A stretch of DNA of 26,827 nucleotides, taken from positions 1 through 26,827 of IMG/VR virus record IMGVR_UViG_3300049919_000087; one strand, written 5' to 3'. The notes beneath the pieces are model-generated. The model saw nothing but the letters and a program-made list of their open reading frames with translations, was not told the origin of the DNA and searched no databases. Shown here piece by piece: positions 15,090 through 22,609 of the stretch (its first letter is position 1; every line of letters begins with the position of its first letter). This stretch comes from a virus. Made by a program: the position numbers and the translations under genes.

Positions 15090-15884
15090 ATGAACAAAGG
15101 CATTATTATTCTTTGCATGAGGAAACCGCAGTACGCTTGTGCTGCTTTTAATTTAGCCTTATCGATAAAACACTATACCCCAAACATTCATATTACATTA
15201 CTATCAGATGGTATTCACAACAAAGCATTAAGACCTGAACACTTAGGGGTTTTTAATGAAGTGAAGCTAATAAAAGAAGATTCGGTTTGTGAAGCAAAGA
15301 TTAGTGTAGGCGATTATGTTAACTACAAGCAAGCATTATTTATTGATGCTGATTCTATATGTGTAGCCGATTTAACACCTTTATTTGATAAGCTAAAAGG
15401 CTCTTTTAAATCAAATGTAATAGATGGTTACACGAATTGGACTAGCGTAGAAAACTTTAGAAAGTACTTTAAAACAGAACCACATCAAACAATTAATTCA
15501 AGTTGGTTTTACTTTGAAAACAACAAGGTGTTAAATCAGGCTAAGTTATACTACAAACGTGGCTTCGACAGGCTTAATTTAAGCGAGAAATGGGGAGGGC
15601 ATTTGCCTGATGAAATGTTTTTAAACGCTGCTTTGTCAAAGCTAGAAATGGACGCAAGAATAGATTTTAATTTAATGTTTTTTGATGAAAAAAAGAACGT
15701 GGCTATTTCAAAGATAACTGAAGATTATTACTTTGCTACATTTTACGGCAATAGAAAAAACAGCAGAGTTGATTTACAGGAGTGGTACGATAAAATGATG
15801 TTTAAGATTTGTTCAGCTATTGGGATTGAGCATAGGTTTAAACTAGGTGAGATTTTGGCGCATAAATTAGTAAATGAAAAATGA
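15090..15884 (+). CDS. Glycosyltransferase 1, GT-A type
   Basis: A 264-residue protein with the layout of GT8-like nucleotide-sugar transferases: an N-terminal strand-helix repeat (G-I-I-I-L-C, I-H-I-T-L-L-S-D), then Y-K-Q-A-L-F-I-D-A-D-S-I with the metal-binding D-A-D at 86-88, then an acceptor region (S-S-W-F-Y-F, about residues 139-144; H-L-P-D-E-M-F further on). It should transfer a sugar in the cytoplasm. First of three glycosyltransferases; its stop overlaps the next gene as ATGA. A GTG at 15084 could extend it by two residues, but ATG 15090 fits the promoter. The acceptor may be a virion protein or a host glycan. Confidence 0.75.
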   Translation: MNKGIIILCMRKPQYACAAFNLALSIKHYTPNIHITLLSDGIHNKALRPEHLGVFNEVKLIKEDSVCEAKISVGDYVNYKQALFIDADSICVADLTPLFDKLKGSFKSNVIDGYTNWTSVENFRKYFKTEPHQTINSSWFYFENNKVLNQAKLYYKRGFDRLNLSEKWGGHLPDEMFLNAALSKLEMDARIDFNLMFFDEKKNVAISKITEDYYFATFYGNRKNSRVDLQEWYDKMMFKICSAIGIEHRFKLGEILAHKLVNEK

Positions 15885-16102
15885 TAGTAGATGCATACGG
15901 TAATGATATAAGCGGACAAGTAGCAGAAAAAATAAATACTGTAAAAGAAGCTGATGTAAAAAACCTAAAAGAGGTCTGTTTATTAATTGAGAAAACTGCT
16001 TTATGGTATGACTATGAAAATTTTTTTATCAATGAAACAATTTTAGAAGAGATTTTAAAAAAATGCAATAACCTTTTAAATGATCGCAATAACAAGTATT
16101 AG
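15881..16102 (+). CDS. Small hypothetical protein in the glycosyltransferase cassette
   Basis: A 73-residue acidic, mostly helical protein that I do not recognise. It starts with M-I-V-D-A-Y-G-N-D and contains a helix with V-K-N-L-K-E-V-C. Both ends overlap glycosyltransferase genes (4 bases upstream, 23 bases downstream), so it is made with them, perhaps as a partner protein. Confidence 0.6.
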   Translation: MIVDAYGNDISGQVAEKINTVKEADVKNLKEVCLLIEKTALWYDYENFFINETILEEILKKCNNLLNDRNNKY

Positions 16103-16793
16103 CCCAACACATATAAATGCTGATATTCAAGGAAAGGCTGTTGCTGGATGGATTGAATTAGGGATGAAAGTAGTATCAGTTAACTCTAAAGCTGAGTGCG
16201 ACTTATTAAAATCAAAGTACAAAGATGTTCAGTTTTATTCAACCGAAAGAACGCTAGAAATGACCTATGGAAAGCCTTATGTCCAAATTTCTGCAATATT
16301 TGACATTTGCAAATCTTTAGAAGAAGATAATTTTTGCTTAATTAACTCCGATATTGAATTAAAAAGCGATGTAGCTACGATTGGAAAGATAGAGTTGTTA
16401 ATGGCAAATGAGCTGCTAATGTGCAATAGAATAAACCATAATGGGGATTATAAGGGCGCAAAGTATTTAGCTGGTATTGATGTTTTCTTTATTCATAAAA
16501 GATTTTTACGTTTGTTTCCACAGACGATGCACGCAATAGGTATGACTTTTGTTGATTACTTCATTCCTTACACAGCTTTAAATTCAGGAATTCAAACTAC
16601 ATTTATTGAACAAGAAATTGCATACCATTTAAACCACGCAGCGCAATATTCAAGAGATAATTGGTTAAAGTCTGGCAGGTTCTTTCTTTGGGAGAGCAAC
16701 TTGTATCAATTTTCTGATACTCATGGAGTAGGTAAAATGAGCGAATTTGTAAAGAACTTTATTTATAACGCATCTAAAACTAAAAAAGTATGA
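16080..16793 (+). CDS. Glycosyltransferase 2, GT-A-like
   Basis: A 237-residue protein. Residues about 83-94 (D-N-F-C-L-I-N-S-D-I-E-L) place an N-S-D-I motif at the end of a buried strand, as the DxD-type metal site of GT-A transferases with Ser between. The surroundings fit: A-G-W-I-E-L-G-M-K-V-V-S-V-N at the N-terminus, and K-Y-L-A-G-I-D-V-F-F-I-H after the motif. The acceptor region is Tyr/His-rich. The exact family is uncertain and the classic D-x-D is not fully met, so activity is inferred. It overlaps the lipoprotein gene by 4 bases (ATGA). Confidence 0.6.
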   Translation: MIAITSISPTHINADIQGKAVAGWIELGMKVVSVNSKAECDLLKSKYKDVQFYSTERTLEMTYGKPYVQISAIFDICKSLEEDNFCLINSDIELKSDVATIGKIELLMANELLMCNRINHNGDYKGAKYLAGIDVFFIHKRFLRLFPQTMHAIGMTFVDYFIPYTALNSGIQTTFIEQEIAYHLNHAAQYSRDNWLKSGRFFLWESNLYQFSDTHGVGKMSEFVKNFIYNASKTKKV

Positions 16794-16987
16794 AAACAAT
16801 ACTTGTTTTTCTATTATCATTTAGCCTTTATTCTTGTAAGAAATGCACCGAATGTGTACTGTATAATTATTCAGATGCTTCAAAACCACAAGGAAACATA
16901 TCGCTATTTGAATTTTGTGGTACATCAAAAGAAATAAAGAGTCTAGAGAAGAGTAGTAATTCACTACAAGAAATAAAATGTAAATGA
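16790..16987 (+). CDS. Small lipoprotein
   Basis: A 65-residue secreted lipoprotein: basic start M-K-T, hydrophobic core I-L-V-F-L-L-S-F-S-L, and lipobox L-Y-S-C with the lipidated Cys at 16. The mature part begins C-K-K-C-T-E-C, and two more cysteines lie near the end (C43, C64), so disulfides are likely in the periplasm or at the surface. Phage lipoproteins often change the host receptor or block superinfection, which would fit a glycan-modifying neighbourhood. It overlaps both glycosyltransferase genes by 4 bases, so it belongs to the cassette. Confidence 0.75.
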   Translation: MKTILVFLLSFSLYSCKKCTECVLYNYSDASKPQGNISLFEFCGTSKEIKSLEKSSNSLQEIKCK

Positions 16988-17661
16988 CTTCTATATTTAT
17001 AAAGAGTTACCCAAAGGATTTCAAGTGGCTTAACTACTGCCTTAAATCTATCTGTAAATATATTACAGGTTATTCAGATATTGTTTTAATGCTTGATGAA
17101 GGTAGCAACACATCTTTATTTGAACTTACTGAGCTACCTAATAAGATAAAAATTGAATGGGTTAAAAAAGAAGGCGATGGTTATATTTTTCAGCAGTATT
17201 GTAAACTAACAGCACATCATTATACACAAGCTGACAAAATATTATTTATTGATTCTGATTGTGTTTTTACATCTCCTTTAGACTTATCTAAACTACCTGA
17301 ACTTCCTGAAATGCTTTACACTCCGTATGAGTTAGTGGGCGATGCGATATGTTGGAAAGAATGCACAGAAAAGGTAATTAAGCAATCTGTTGAGTTTGAA
17401 TTTATGAGGCGAAATGGATTAATATACCATCGTTCAACATTAGAAAACTTTGAGAGTTTTGTTGGTGATTTACAAACCTATGTATTAAGCCAAAACAGGT
17501 TTTCAGAGTTTAACGCTTTAGGTGCTTATGCTTGGTTTAATGAAAGAGAAAAATACAAATGGGTAAACACATCAATAGATTATTTTGGAGAGCCTATAGT
17601 TAAACAAATGTGGTCGCACGGTGAATTTAATAGTAAAGAAATTGAAAAATTAATAAACTAA
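16984..17661 (+). CDS. Glycosyltransferase 3, GT-A-like (DUF6492-like)
   Basis: A 225-residue protein with A-D-K-I-L-F-I-D-S-D-C-V-F at about 83-95: the metal-binding D-S-D (90-92) ends a hydrophobic strand, the hallmark of GT-A enzymes. The N-terminus (K-S-Y-P-K-D-F-K-W-L and I-V-L-M-L-D-E-G) and the acceptor loop with W-F-N-E-R-E-K-Y-K-W fit DUF6492-type transferases. It probably acts with the two other transferases in one pathway. It is the last transferase before the methyltransferase, with a 3-base gap. Confidence 0.7.
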   Translation: MTSIFIKSYPKDFKWLNYCLKSICKYITGYSDIVLMLDEGSNTSLFELTELPNKIKIEWVKKEGDGYIFQQYCKLTAHHYTQADKILFIDSDCVFTSPLDLSKLPELPEMLYTPYELVGDAICWKECTEKVIKQSVEFEFMRRNGLIYHRSTLENFESFVGDLQTYVLSQNRFSEFNALGAYAWFNEREKYKWVNTSIDYFGEPIVKQMWSHGEFNSKEIEKLIN

Positions 17662-17664
17662 ATA

Positions 17665-18327
17665 ATGGACAGTTTTGATATAACAAAAGAGGGTTACGCA
17701 GTAATCCCAAACGATACCCATATTTCTAAATGGGTAAAAGAAAACCAAAGGTTAGATTTCGACCAAAACGCATTGCCTTTTATATTAGAACATATCAATA
17801 AAAATGATTTTGTAATTGATTGCGGAGCTAATATTGGGGCTTACTCTTTTGCCTTTCTTAATAAAGGAGCTTTTGTACTTTCATTTGAGCCTAATAAAGA
17901 AGCGTTTGATTGCTTAAAATACAATCTAAAAGACTATCCAAATTCGCACATTTTTAACTATGCTGTTGGTGCTTTTTCAGGCAAAGTAAATGTAATTAAA
18001 TCGCCGAATGCAGGGGCTTCTATTTGTGAAAGGTCAAAGGATGGTGATATTGAATTAAGGGCTATTGATAGCTTTAATTTAGAAAGGGTTGACTTTATTA
18101 AAATCGATGTAGAGGGGTTTGAATTAGATGTACTAAGGGGTGCGGTAAAGACAATTCAAAAGTTCAAACCTAAGTTATACATTGAAATAAACGAGGGAAC
18201 ACTTGCAAAGATGGGTGTTACACCAAAAAATGTATTTGATTTTTTAGACTTATTCAAATACGAGTATTCAAACATTTACAAAGAGCAAAAGATGGAAGGT
18301 TTGCAGTATGATATTATTTGCTGGTAA
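17665..18327 (+). CDS. FkbM family methyltransferase
   Basis: A 220-residue SAM-dependent methyltransferase. Motif I is F-V-I-D-C-G-A-N-I-G-A-Y at 49-60, F-E-P-N at 74-77 binds SAM, and V-D-F-I-K-I-D-V-E-G-F-E at about 142-153 is the typical FkbM end motif. FkbM enzymes methylate O- or N-atoms of sugars and other small molecules. With three glycosyltransferases beside it, the likely substrate is the glycan they build. Stop at 18327; the micropeptide promoter follows. Confidence 0.85.
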   Translation: MDSFDITKEGYAVIPNDTHISKWVKENQRLDFDQNALPFILEHINKNDFVIDCGANIGAYSFAFLNKGAFVLSFEPNKEAFDCLKYNLKDYPNSHIFNYAVGAFSGKVNVIKSPNAGASICERSKDGDIELRAIDSFNLERVDFIKIDVEGFELDVLRGAVKTIQKFKPKLYIEINEGTLAKMGVTPKNVFDFLDLFKYEYSNIYKEQKMEGLQYDIICW

Positions 18328-18363
18328 ATATTTAACATTTAGGGTATTAATCTTTTTTAAAAG

Positions 18364-18371
18364 TAAATTTG
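18364..18371 (+). promoter_or_regulatory. Leaderless-type promoter for the micropeptide
   Basis: TAAATTTG ends four bases before ATG 18376. A TTTA at 18338-18341 is about 22 bases upstream and could be a weak -33 box. Transcription would begin at or next to the ATG and could also carry the portal operon. Confidence 0.5.
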
Positions 18372-18375
18372 TATT

Positions 18376-18477
18376 ATGGAAATAGTAAAGAATTGTGGAG
18401 GCAAAAAAAGCAAGGGTTCTTGTGGAACTTGGGCTGGTGCAACACAGGGTCAAACGACTATAAAAATAGCTGCATAA
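18376..18477 (+). CDS. 33-residue cysteine micropeptide
   Basis: A complete frame of 33 codons. It begins M-E-I-V-K-N-C-G-G-K-K-S, continues K-G-S-C-G-T-W-A-G-A-T-Q-G-Q and ends T-T-I-K-I-A-A. Two cysteines (7 and 16) flank a basic Lys-rich stretch. It has a well-placed TAnnTTTG box, and its TAA is followed directly, with no gap, by the portal ATG, so translation of the two should be coupled. It is Gly/Lys/Ser-rich and has no membrane segment. Function unknown: it could be a structural micropeptide, a regulator, or only a translated leader for the portal gene. Confidence 0.55.
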   Translation: MEIVKNCGGKKSKGSCGTWAGATQGQTTIKIAA

Positions 18478-20310
18478 ATGACAAACGAGGAAATTCTTTC
18501 ACTTGCTGAAAAAATAATACTATCAGTAAGTAAAAATGCGTATCAGGGTAAAGATAAAAAGATTGTAGGTGTTCACGACCTTTATAAACAGTCGGTTGAA
18601 ATGGCAACACATATCCGATACCACGCAGTAAAAGGGGAGTTTCCTGATTTGTTATTTTCTAACAGAAGTCCAAATCAAACCGAAGCTGAAGCGAAGTATA
18701 TAAAAGCTAATTACAAACAATATACATTACCTGAATTTGTTGACTATGTAAATACAATTACAAGACCTTTTGGCGATGGGAATTGGGCTATTGACTACAA
18801 AGAAGATAAAGAGATTTACAAGACTTCTGAGAATACATTTCAGTCTTATGTAGAAAAAGAACTGCCTATTTATGGGAGTTTAGAATCGTTTGTCAAGACA
18901 ATACTGCCAACAATAAAATCAATCGATGCAAATGGATTTATAGCAGTTAGACCAAAAGAAATTGACTATATAGATAGTGAAGATGGGGCTATTGTTGACG
19001 AAAGCCAATTATACAAACCTACTATATTTTATTATAAGAGTGAGAATGTAATTGACTATAAACACAACGAATATTACTTATTTTTAAGCAGCGAAAAGAG
19101 CTTAATACAGCATGGTGATAAGCAAGTAAGAGATGGGTTAATATTTGAGTTATACACCAAAGATGGTGTTTATTTCTTTAAGCAGATAGGTAAAAAAGCG
19201 GATAATAAATTTCAGCAGGTTTTATTTTATGAGTTCAATGGGGTTTGTCCTGTTGAGCAATTAAAAGGAATACCAGCGATTGAAGAAGATGAAATTCTTT
19301 GGATGTCGCCTTTTATCTTTGGTGTTGACTTGCTAGATTTAGTTGCAGTTAATTCTAATTGGTTACAGTTTTCGGTTAATAAATGTGTGTTCCCAATGGC
19401 TGTTATGTATGGTAGTCCTTGCGAGTTTAAAGATGAGAATGGAGGAAGTTGTTATAACGGAACAATAAACGGATTCATAAACGATTTACCATACCAAAAA
19501 AGTTGTCCTAGTTGTCATGGTTCAGGGCTAAAAGGTAGATTAAGTCCACTAGGAACGCTTTTAATTAAGCCAACAACAGCAACAGCAGAAGGTGAAACAA
19601 ATTCATCACAAGCCCCATTGTCTTATGTTAGCCCTGAAACAACTACTTTAGAATTTATTGAAAAGAAGATTGATAAGGACACGATTAAAGCAAGGCAAAT
19701 TTTAAAGCTACGAAATAGAAATAGCATTGTTAATGGTCAGCCAATAACAGCCACCGAAGTGTTTGATGATAGTAAGGGAATGACAGCTTTTATAAAGCCT
19801 ATTGCAGACCAAACATTTAATTTATATGAGTTTGCTATAAAACACATTGGGGAGCAGCGTTATGGGGAAAACTTTGAAATGCCTAACTTAACTTACCCTA
19901 AATCTTATGACTTTAAAAATGCAGAAGATTATTTAATTGACTTAACGACATCGATTGAAAAAGGTCTTGATATTTCATTTATTAAGATGTTGATGTTACA
20001 GTATGTAAATGCTTACTATGGAGATAGTGAAAAGACATCGAATATATTTAAGTTGGTTTTAAAGGCAAATCGATTATTCGGATTAAGGCAAGACGAAATT
20101 AATTTAAAGTTAGCTAATGGAACTGTGGCGAAGTGGGAATCTGTTTTAAATGATTCCATTTTAAACTTTATTTCTGATTTAATTAATGAAAGTGAGGAGT
20201 TTCTAAATACGGAAATTGAAACGCAAGTTAAATCGGTGCAAGACAAAGCTAAAGAGGTGGCGACTGCTATTGGTGCTGGTGTTGTTGATGATATTTATAA
20301 AACAGTTTAA
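18478..20310 (+). CDS. Portal protein
   Basis: A 610-residue protein at the head of the morphogenesis block. The N-terminal half has the helical/beta pattern of portals (W-L-Q-F-S-V-N-K, F-G-V-D-L-L-D), and a long helical C-terminal half ends near K-D-K-A-K-E-V-A-T. The ring of 12 copies forms the DNA channel and the terminase docking site. A cysteine set, C315, C325, C343 and C346 (the last within C-P-S-C-H-G-S-G), looks like a zinc ribbon inside the wing region, as seen in other Bacteroidetes phage portals. The call depends on order (portal-MuF-scaffold-capsid) as well as sequence. No frameshift is visible. Confidence 0.8.
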   Translation: MTNEEILSLAEKIILSVSKNAYQGKDKKIVGVHDLYKQSVEMATHIRYHAVKGEFPDLLFSNRSPNQTEAEAKYIKANYKQYTLPEFVDYVNTITRPFGDGNWAIDYKEDKEIYKTSENTFQSYVEKELPIYGSLESFVKTILPTIKSIDANGFIAVRPKEIDYIDSEDGAIVDESQLYKPTIFYYKSENVIDYKHNEYYLFLSSEKSLIQHGDKQVRDGLIFELYTKDGVYFFKQIGKKADNKFQQVLFYEFNGVCPVEQLKGIPAIEEDEILWMSPFIFGVDLLDLVAVNSNWLQFSVNKCVFPMAVMYGSPCEFKDENGGSCYNGTINGFINDLPYQKSCPSCHGSGLKGRLSPLGTLLIKPTTATAEGETNSSQAPLSYVSPETTTLEFIEKKIDKDTIKARQILKLRNRNSIVNGQPITATEVFDDSKGMTAFIKPIADQTFNLYEFAIKHIGEQRYGENFEMPNLTYPKSYDFKNAEDYLIDLTTSIEKGLDISFIKMLMLQYVNAYYGDSEKTSNIFKLVLKANRLFGLRQDEINLKLANGTVAKWESVLNDSILNFISDLINESEEFLNTEIETQVKSVQDKAKEVATAIGAGVVDDIYKTV

Positions 20311-21212
20311 TGACCTTTGCTGAAATATTAAAAGAGAAAAACGACAGGTTAAAGTCTGTTCCTTTGGCTATGCAGACCGCATTAGAGAAACAGCAATCAA
20401 AGATATTAAGTCAGTTAACATCGGATTTATCTAGCCTTACAACTGTTAATGGTAAGATAGAAATAACGGCATCGAATCTAAATCAAATTGCAAAGATTTC
20501 AGACGATTTAAAAAAGATTTTTTTATCAAAGGATTATGTTAACGCTGTCAGGGAGTTTGCAAGGGAGTTTAACAATCAGGCAACAATTAATACAAAATTA
20601 ATTGAATCGGGGTTTGGTGCAATTGAAACACCAATAGCAAGCAAAGCGTATATCGAAATTGCGAAGCGTTCAGCAATAGAAAGTTTAGTAGGCGCACCGA
20701 TTGACAAAGAATTTATTAAGCCAATTCAAGGTTTGTTAGAAAACGCTGTTGTTAATGGTGCTACGTTTGCAGAAACAGTTGAATCGATAGGGCAGTTTGT
20801 AAATGGAACGAGTGAAGATGTTTCAAGAATAGCAAAGTATGCAAGACAGATTACAAATGATTCCTTTAGTATTGCGGACAGGTCTTTTACATCGATTGTT
20901 TCGGATGCTTTAGATAATGATTGGTACTACTTTTCTGGAACTGAAAAAGATAGCACAAGATGCTTTTGCGCTGCAAGGGTGGGGAATTATTATCATTACA
21001 AAGAGATTGAATCGTGGGGTGATGGTAAGAATTTAGATGATTGTGATTTAGGTGGTGGTGAATGGGCTGGGGAGATAGCAGGAACTAACTCAATAACTAT
21101 TTATTCTTACTTAGGTGGTTATAATTGTTTGCATTCATTAATACCTGTTAGTGAATTTGGCGTACCTGATTCAGATATTGACAGAGCGAAAAGGTTAGGA
21201 TTTATAAAATAA
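20310..21212 (+). CDS. Minor head protein, MuF/SPP1 gp7-like
   Basis: A 300-residue protein. It overlaps the portal stop by one base (TAATG), as in SPP1- and Mu-type head operons. The N-terminal ~200 residues are helical. The C-terminal ~90 residues show the MuF-type arrangement: a S-T-R-C-F-C pair (about 216-221), W-A-G-E-I-A-G-T-N, then G-G-Y-N-C-L-H-S-L (about 270-278) and a final D-I-D-R-A-K-R helix. The protein enters the prohead with the portal and may be injected or help early head assembly. Cys/His clusters may bind metal. Confidence 0.75.
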   Translation: MTFAEILKEKNDRLKSVPLAMQTALEKQQSKILSQLTSDLSSLTTVNGKIEITASNLNQIAKISDDLKKIFLSKDYVNAVREFAREFNNQATINTKLIESGFGAIETPIASKAYIEIAKRSAIESLVGAPIDKEFIKPIQGLLENAVVNGATFAETVESIGQFVNGTSEDVSRIAKYARQITNDSFSIADRSFTSIVSDALDNDWYYFSGTEKDSTRCFCAARVGNYYHYKEIESWGDGKNLDDCDLGGGEWAGEIAGTNSITIYSYLGGYNCLHSLIPVSEFGVPDSDIDRAKRLGFIK

Positions 21213-21216
21213 ATAG

Positions 21217-21224
21217 TATCTTTG
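21217..21224 (+). promoter_or_regulatory. Leaderless-type promoter in the head module
   Basis: TATCTTTG ends four bases before the ATG at 21229, in the 16-base gap after the minor head gene. No good -33 box is visible, but TTAG at 21195-21198 is 18 bases upstream. Confidence 0.45.
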
Positions 21225-21228
21225 TTGT

Positions 21229-21420
21229 ATGCTTGAAAAAATATTAACTGCATTCTTCTCACAAGAATACAGCAGTAAAAAAGAAATGCTATTAGCGTAT
21301 TCTCTTTATAATAAAAAGTGGACAAGACACGCTAGAAAAAACAAACTTAACGAAAAGGAGTTTGAGGAAAAATCAAAACAAGTATTAACCAAAGTAAAAC
21401 AAAATGAGGATAACAAATGA
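21229..21420 (+). CDS. Small basic hypothetical protein
   Basis: A 63-residue Lys-rich helical protein. I recognise no family. It may be translated from a leaderless mRNA, and its end overlaps the next gene by 17 bases. Its position between minor head protein and scaffold suggests a head-assembly role, as inference. Confidence 0.55.
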   Translation: MLEKILTAFFSQEYSSKKEMLLAYSLYNKKWTRHARKNKLNEKEFEEKSKQVLTKVKQNEDNK

Positions 21421-21703
21421 AACTGGCGACATTAAATGCCTGACCGAAAAAGGAGAAGTAAGATGGTTTTCGCCTTACATAGTAAATAGCACAAATGTTC
21501 TTAGAGATAATAAGATTAAAGTCTTTGAAGCTGTTGAAGAACTAAAACCTTTGATTAAAGACGATTTAGTCCCTAAAGAACTAACTATTGATGATTACAC
21601 AAAAGCAAAACTAGCAGAGCTTTTAACAGAAGCGAAAATAGAATTTAACCAACTTGATAAAAAGGAAGTGCTATACAATTTATATATTAACCAAAACAAC
21701 TAA
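21404..21703 (+). CDS. Hypothetical protein with SAP/HeH-like C-terminus
   Basis: A 99-residue protein. The N-terminal half is a small beta region (M-R-I-T-N-E-T-G-D-I-K-C, then W-F-S-P-Y-I-V). The C-terminal ~35 residues, L-T-I-D-D-Y-T-K-A-K-L-A-E-L-L followed by D-K-K-E-V-L-Y-N-L-Y, resemble the helix-extended loop-helix (HeH/LEM/SAP) motif that phages use in short DNA- or protein-binding tails. It precedes the scaffold gene by 2 bases and may be a head accessory protein. The domain call is tentative. Confidence 0.55.
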   Translation: MRITNETGDIKCLTEKGEVRWFSPYIVNSTNVLRDNKIKVFEAVEELKPLIKDDLVPKELTIDDYTKAKLAELLTEAKIEFNQLDKKEVLYNLYINQNN

Positions 21704-21705
21704 AA

Positions 21706-22539
21706 ATGCCAATAGAATTAAAACAAGTAATAGAGTTCTTGGGTTATAAGCCTGAAGAAATTAAAGAGTTAGACGATTTGAAAGGAAAGTTTGAAGCAGA
21801 GTTTGTTAGAACTTCTGCGATCAATGAAGAATTTGAACCTGTAAAGAAACTAATCGGTCAAGCCTATGGTAGCTTTGATTCTGATTTAGTTAAAGTTGGG
21901 AAAGCCAACGACATCGCAGTAACAGAAATTGAAGGATGGAAAGAAGCGAAGATTAAGGATAAGTTAAAGTTACTCACTTCGGAGCTTGTTAAATCAAAAG
22001 AGGCGATTATTAAAGACTTAACTGTTAAGGCTTCACAGAATAACGATGAAAAGCTAAATGAAATTACCGCAGCATTAGAAAAAGAAAAGCAAAAAAGAAA
22101 GGACACAGAGGGGCTTTTGCAGAATGTATCTAAGGAGTTTGACGAATCGAAAGCAGGTTATGAAGGTAAGCTAAAGAATATTAAATTAGATACTTTAAGA
22201 TCAAATGCCTTAAGTCAAATTAAATGGATTGATGGCGTTAGTGAGCTTCAAACAAAAGGGTTTAATTCGATTATAAATGAGAAGTATAAATTTGATTTAG
22301 ATGAAGCTGGTAATAAATTAGTTGTTACTGACGCAGAAGGTAAGCAAATTCAAAACCCTAAAGTTACAGGTACATTCAAATCAGCCGAAGAGGTGCTAGT
22401 TGAAGAAGCTGTAAAACTTAGCCTATATAAGCTAAACGGTGATGGTGGTAAACCAAAGCCAACAGAAAAGAAAGTAACAGATTCGGGTGATGCTAAACCA
22501 TTGAGAGAGGTAGCTAAAAGATTTAATATGGGACAGTAG
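21706..22539 (+). CDS. Scaffolding protein
   Basis: A 277-residue charged protein with long heptad-like helices (about 80-175, with K-E-K-Q-K-R-K-D and many Glu/Lys), directly upstream of the major capsid gene, like the phage GP20-type minor structural/scaffold family. It forms the core on which capsid proteins assemble and is then lost. The C-terminal tail (after about residue 240) is disordered, Lys-rich, and ends R-E-V-A-K-R-F-N-M-G-Q, a plausible capsid-binding helix. No protease domain is present in this protein or its neighbours. A strong terminator follows. Confidence 0.75.
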   Translation: MPIELKQVIEFLGYKPEEIKELDDLKGKFEAEFVRTSAINEEFEPVKKLIGQAYGSFDSDLVKVGKANDIAVTEIEGWKEAKIKDKLKLLTSELVKSKEAIIKDLTVKASQNNDEKLNEITAALEKEKQKRKDTEGLLQNVSKEFDESKAGYEGKLKNIKLDTLRSNALSQIKWIDGVSELQTKGFNSIINEKYKFDLDEAGNKLVVTDAEGKQIQNPKVTGTFKSAEEVLVEEAVKLSLYKLNGDGGKPKPTEKKVTDSGDAKPLREVAKRFNMGQ

Positions 22540-22553
22540 CTACTAATATAATT

Positions 22554-22595
22554 AAAGCCGACTAAAAATTTAACATATGGTTTTTAGTCGGCTTT
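22554..22595 (+). terminator. Terminator between scaffold and capsid
   Basis: A perfect 15-bp stem, AAAGCCGACTAAAAA (22554-22568) with TTTTTAGTCGGCTTT (22581-22595), has a 12-base loop and a following T-rich tract. It lies just upstream of a TAnnTTTG box, so the scaffold and capsid transcripts can be set at different levels. Confidence 0.85.
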
Positions 22596-22601
22596 TGTAT
22601 T

Positions 22602-22609
22602 TATATTTG
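22602..22609 (+). promoter_or_regulatory. Capsid gene promoter -7 box
   Basis: TATATTTG fits the -7 consensus and lies directly behind the terminator. There is no clear -33 TTTG at 19-21 bases upstream, but TTTTT at 22581-22585 is 16 bases away. It would give a leader of about 95 bases before the capsid ATG. Confidence 0.5.

Noticed and set aside
14594-15118. Long leftward frame opposite the tail tube gene
   Set aside because: It is the reverse shadow of the tail tube gene and its terminator; no promoter, and cysteine-rich nonsense composition.
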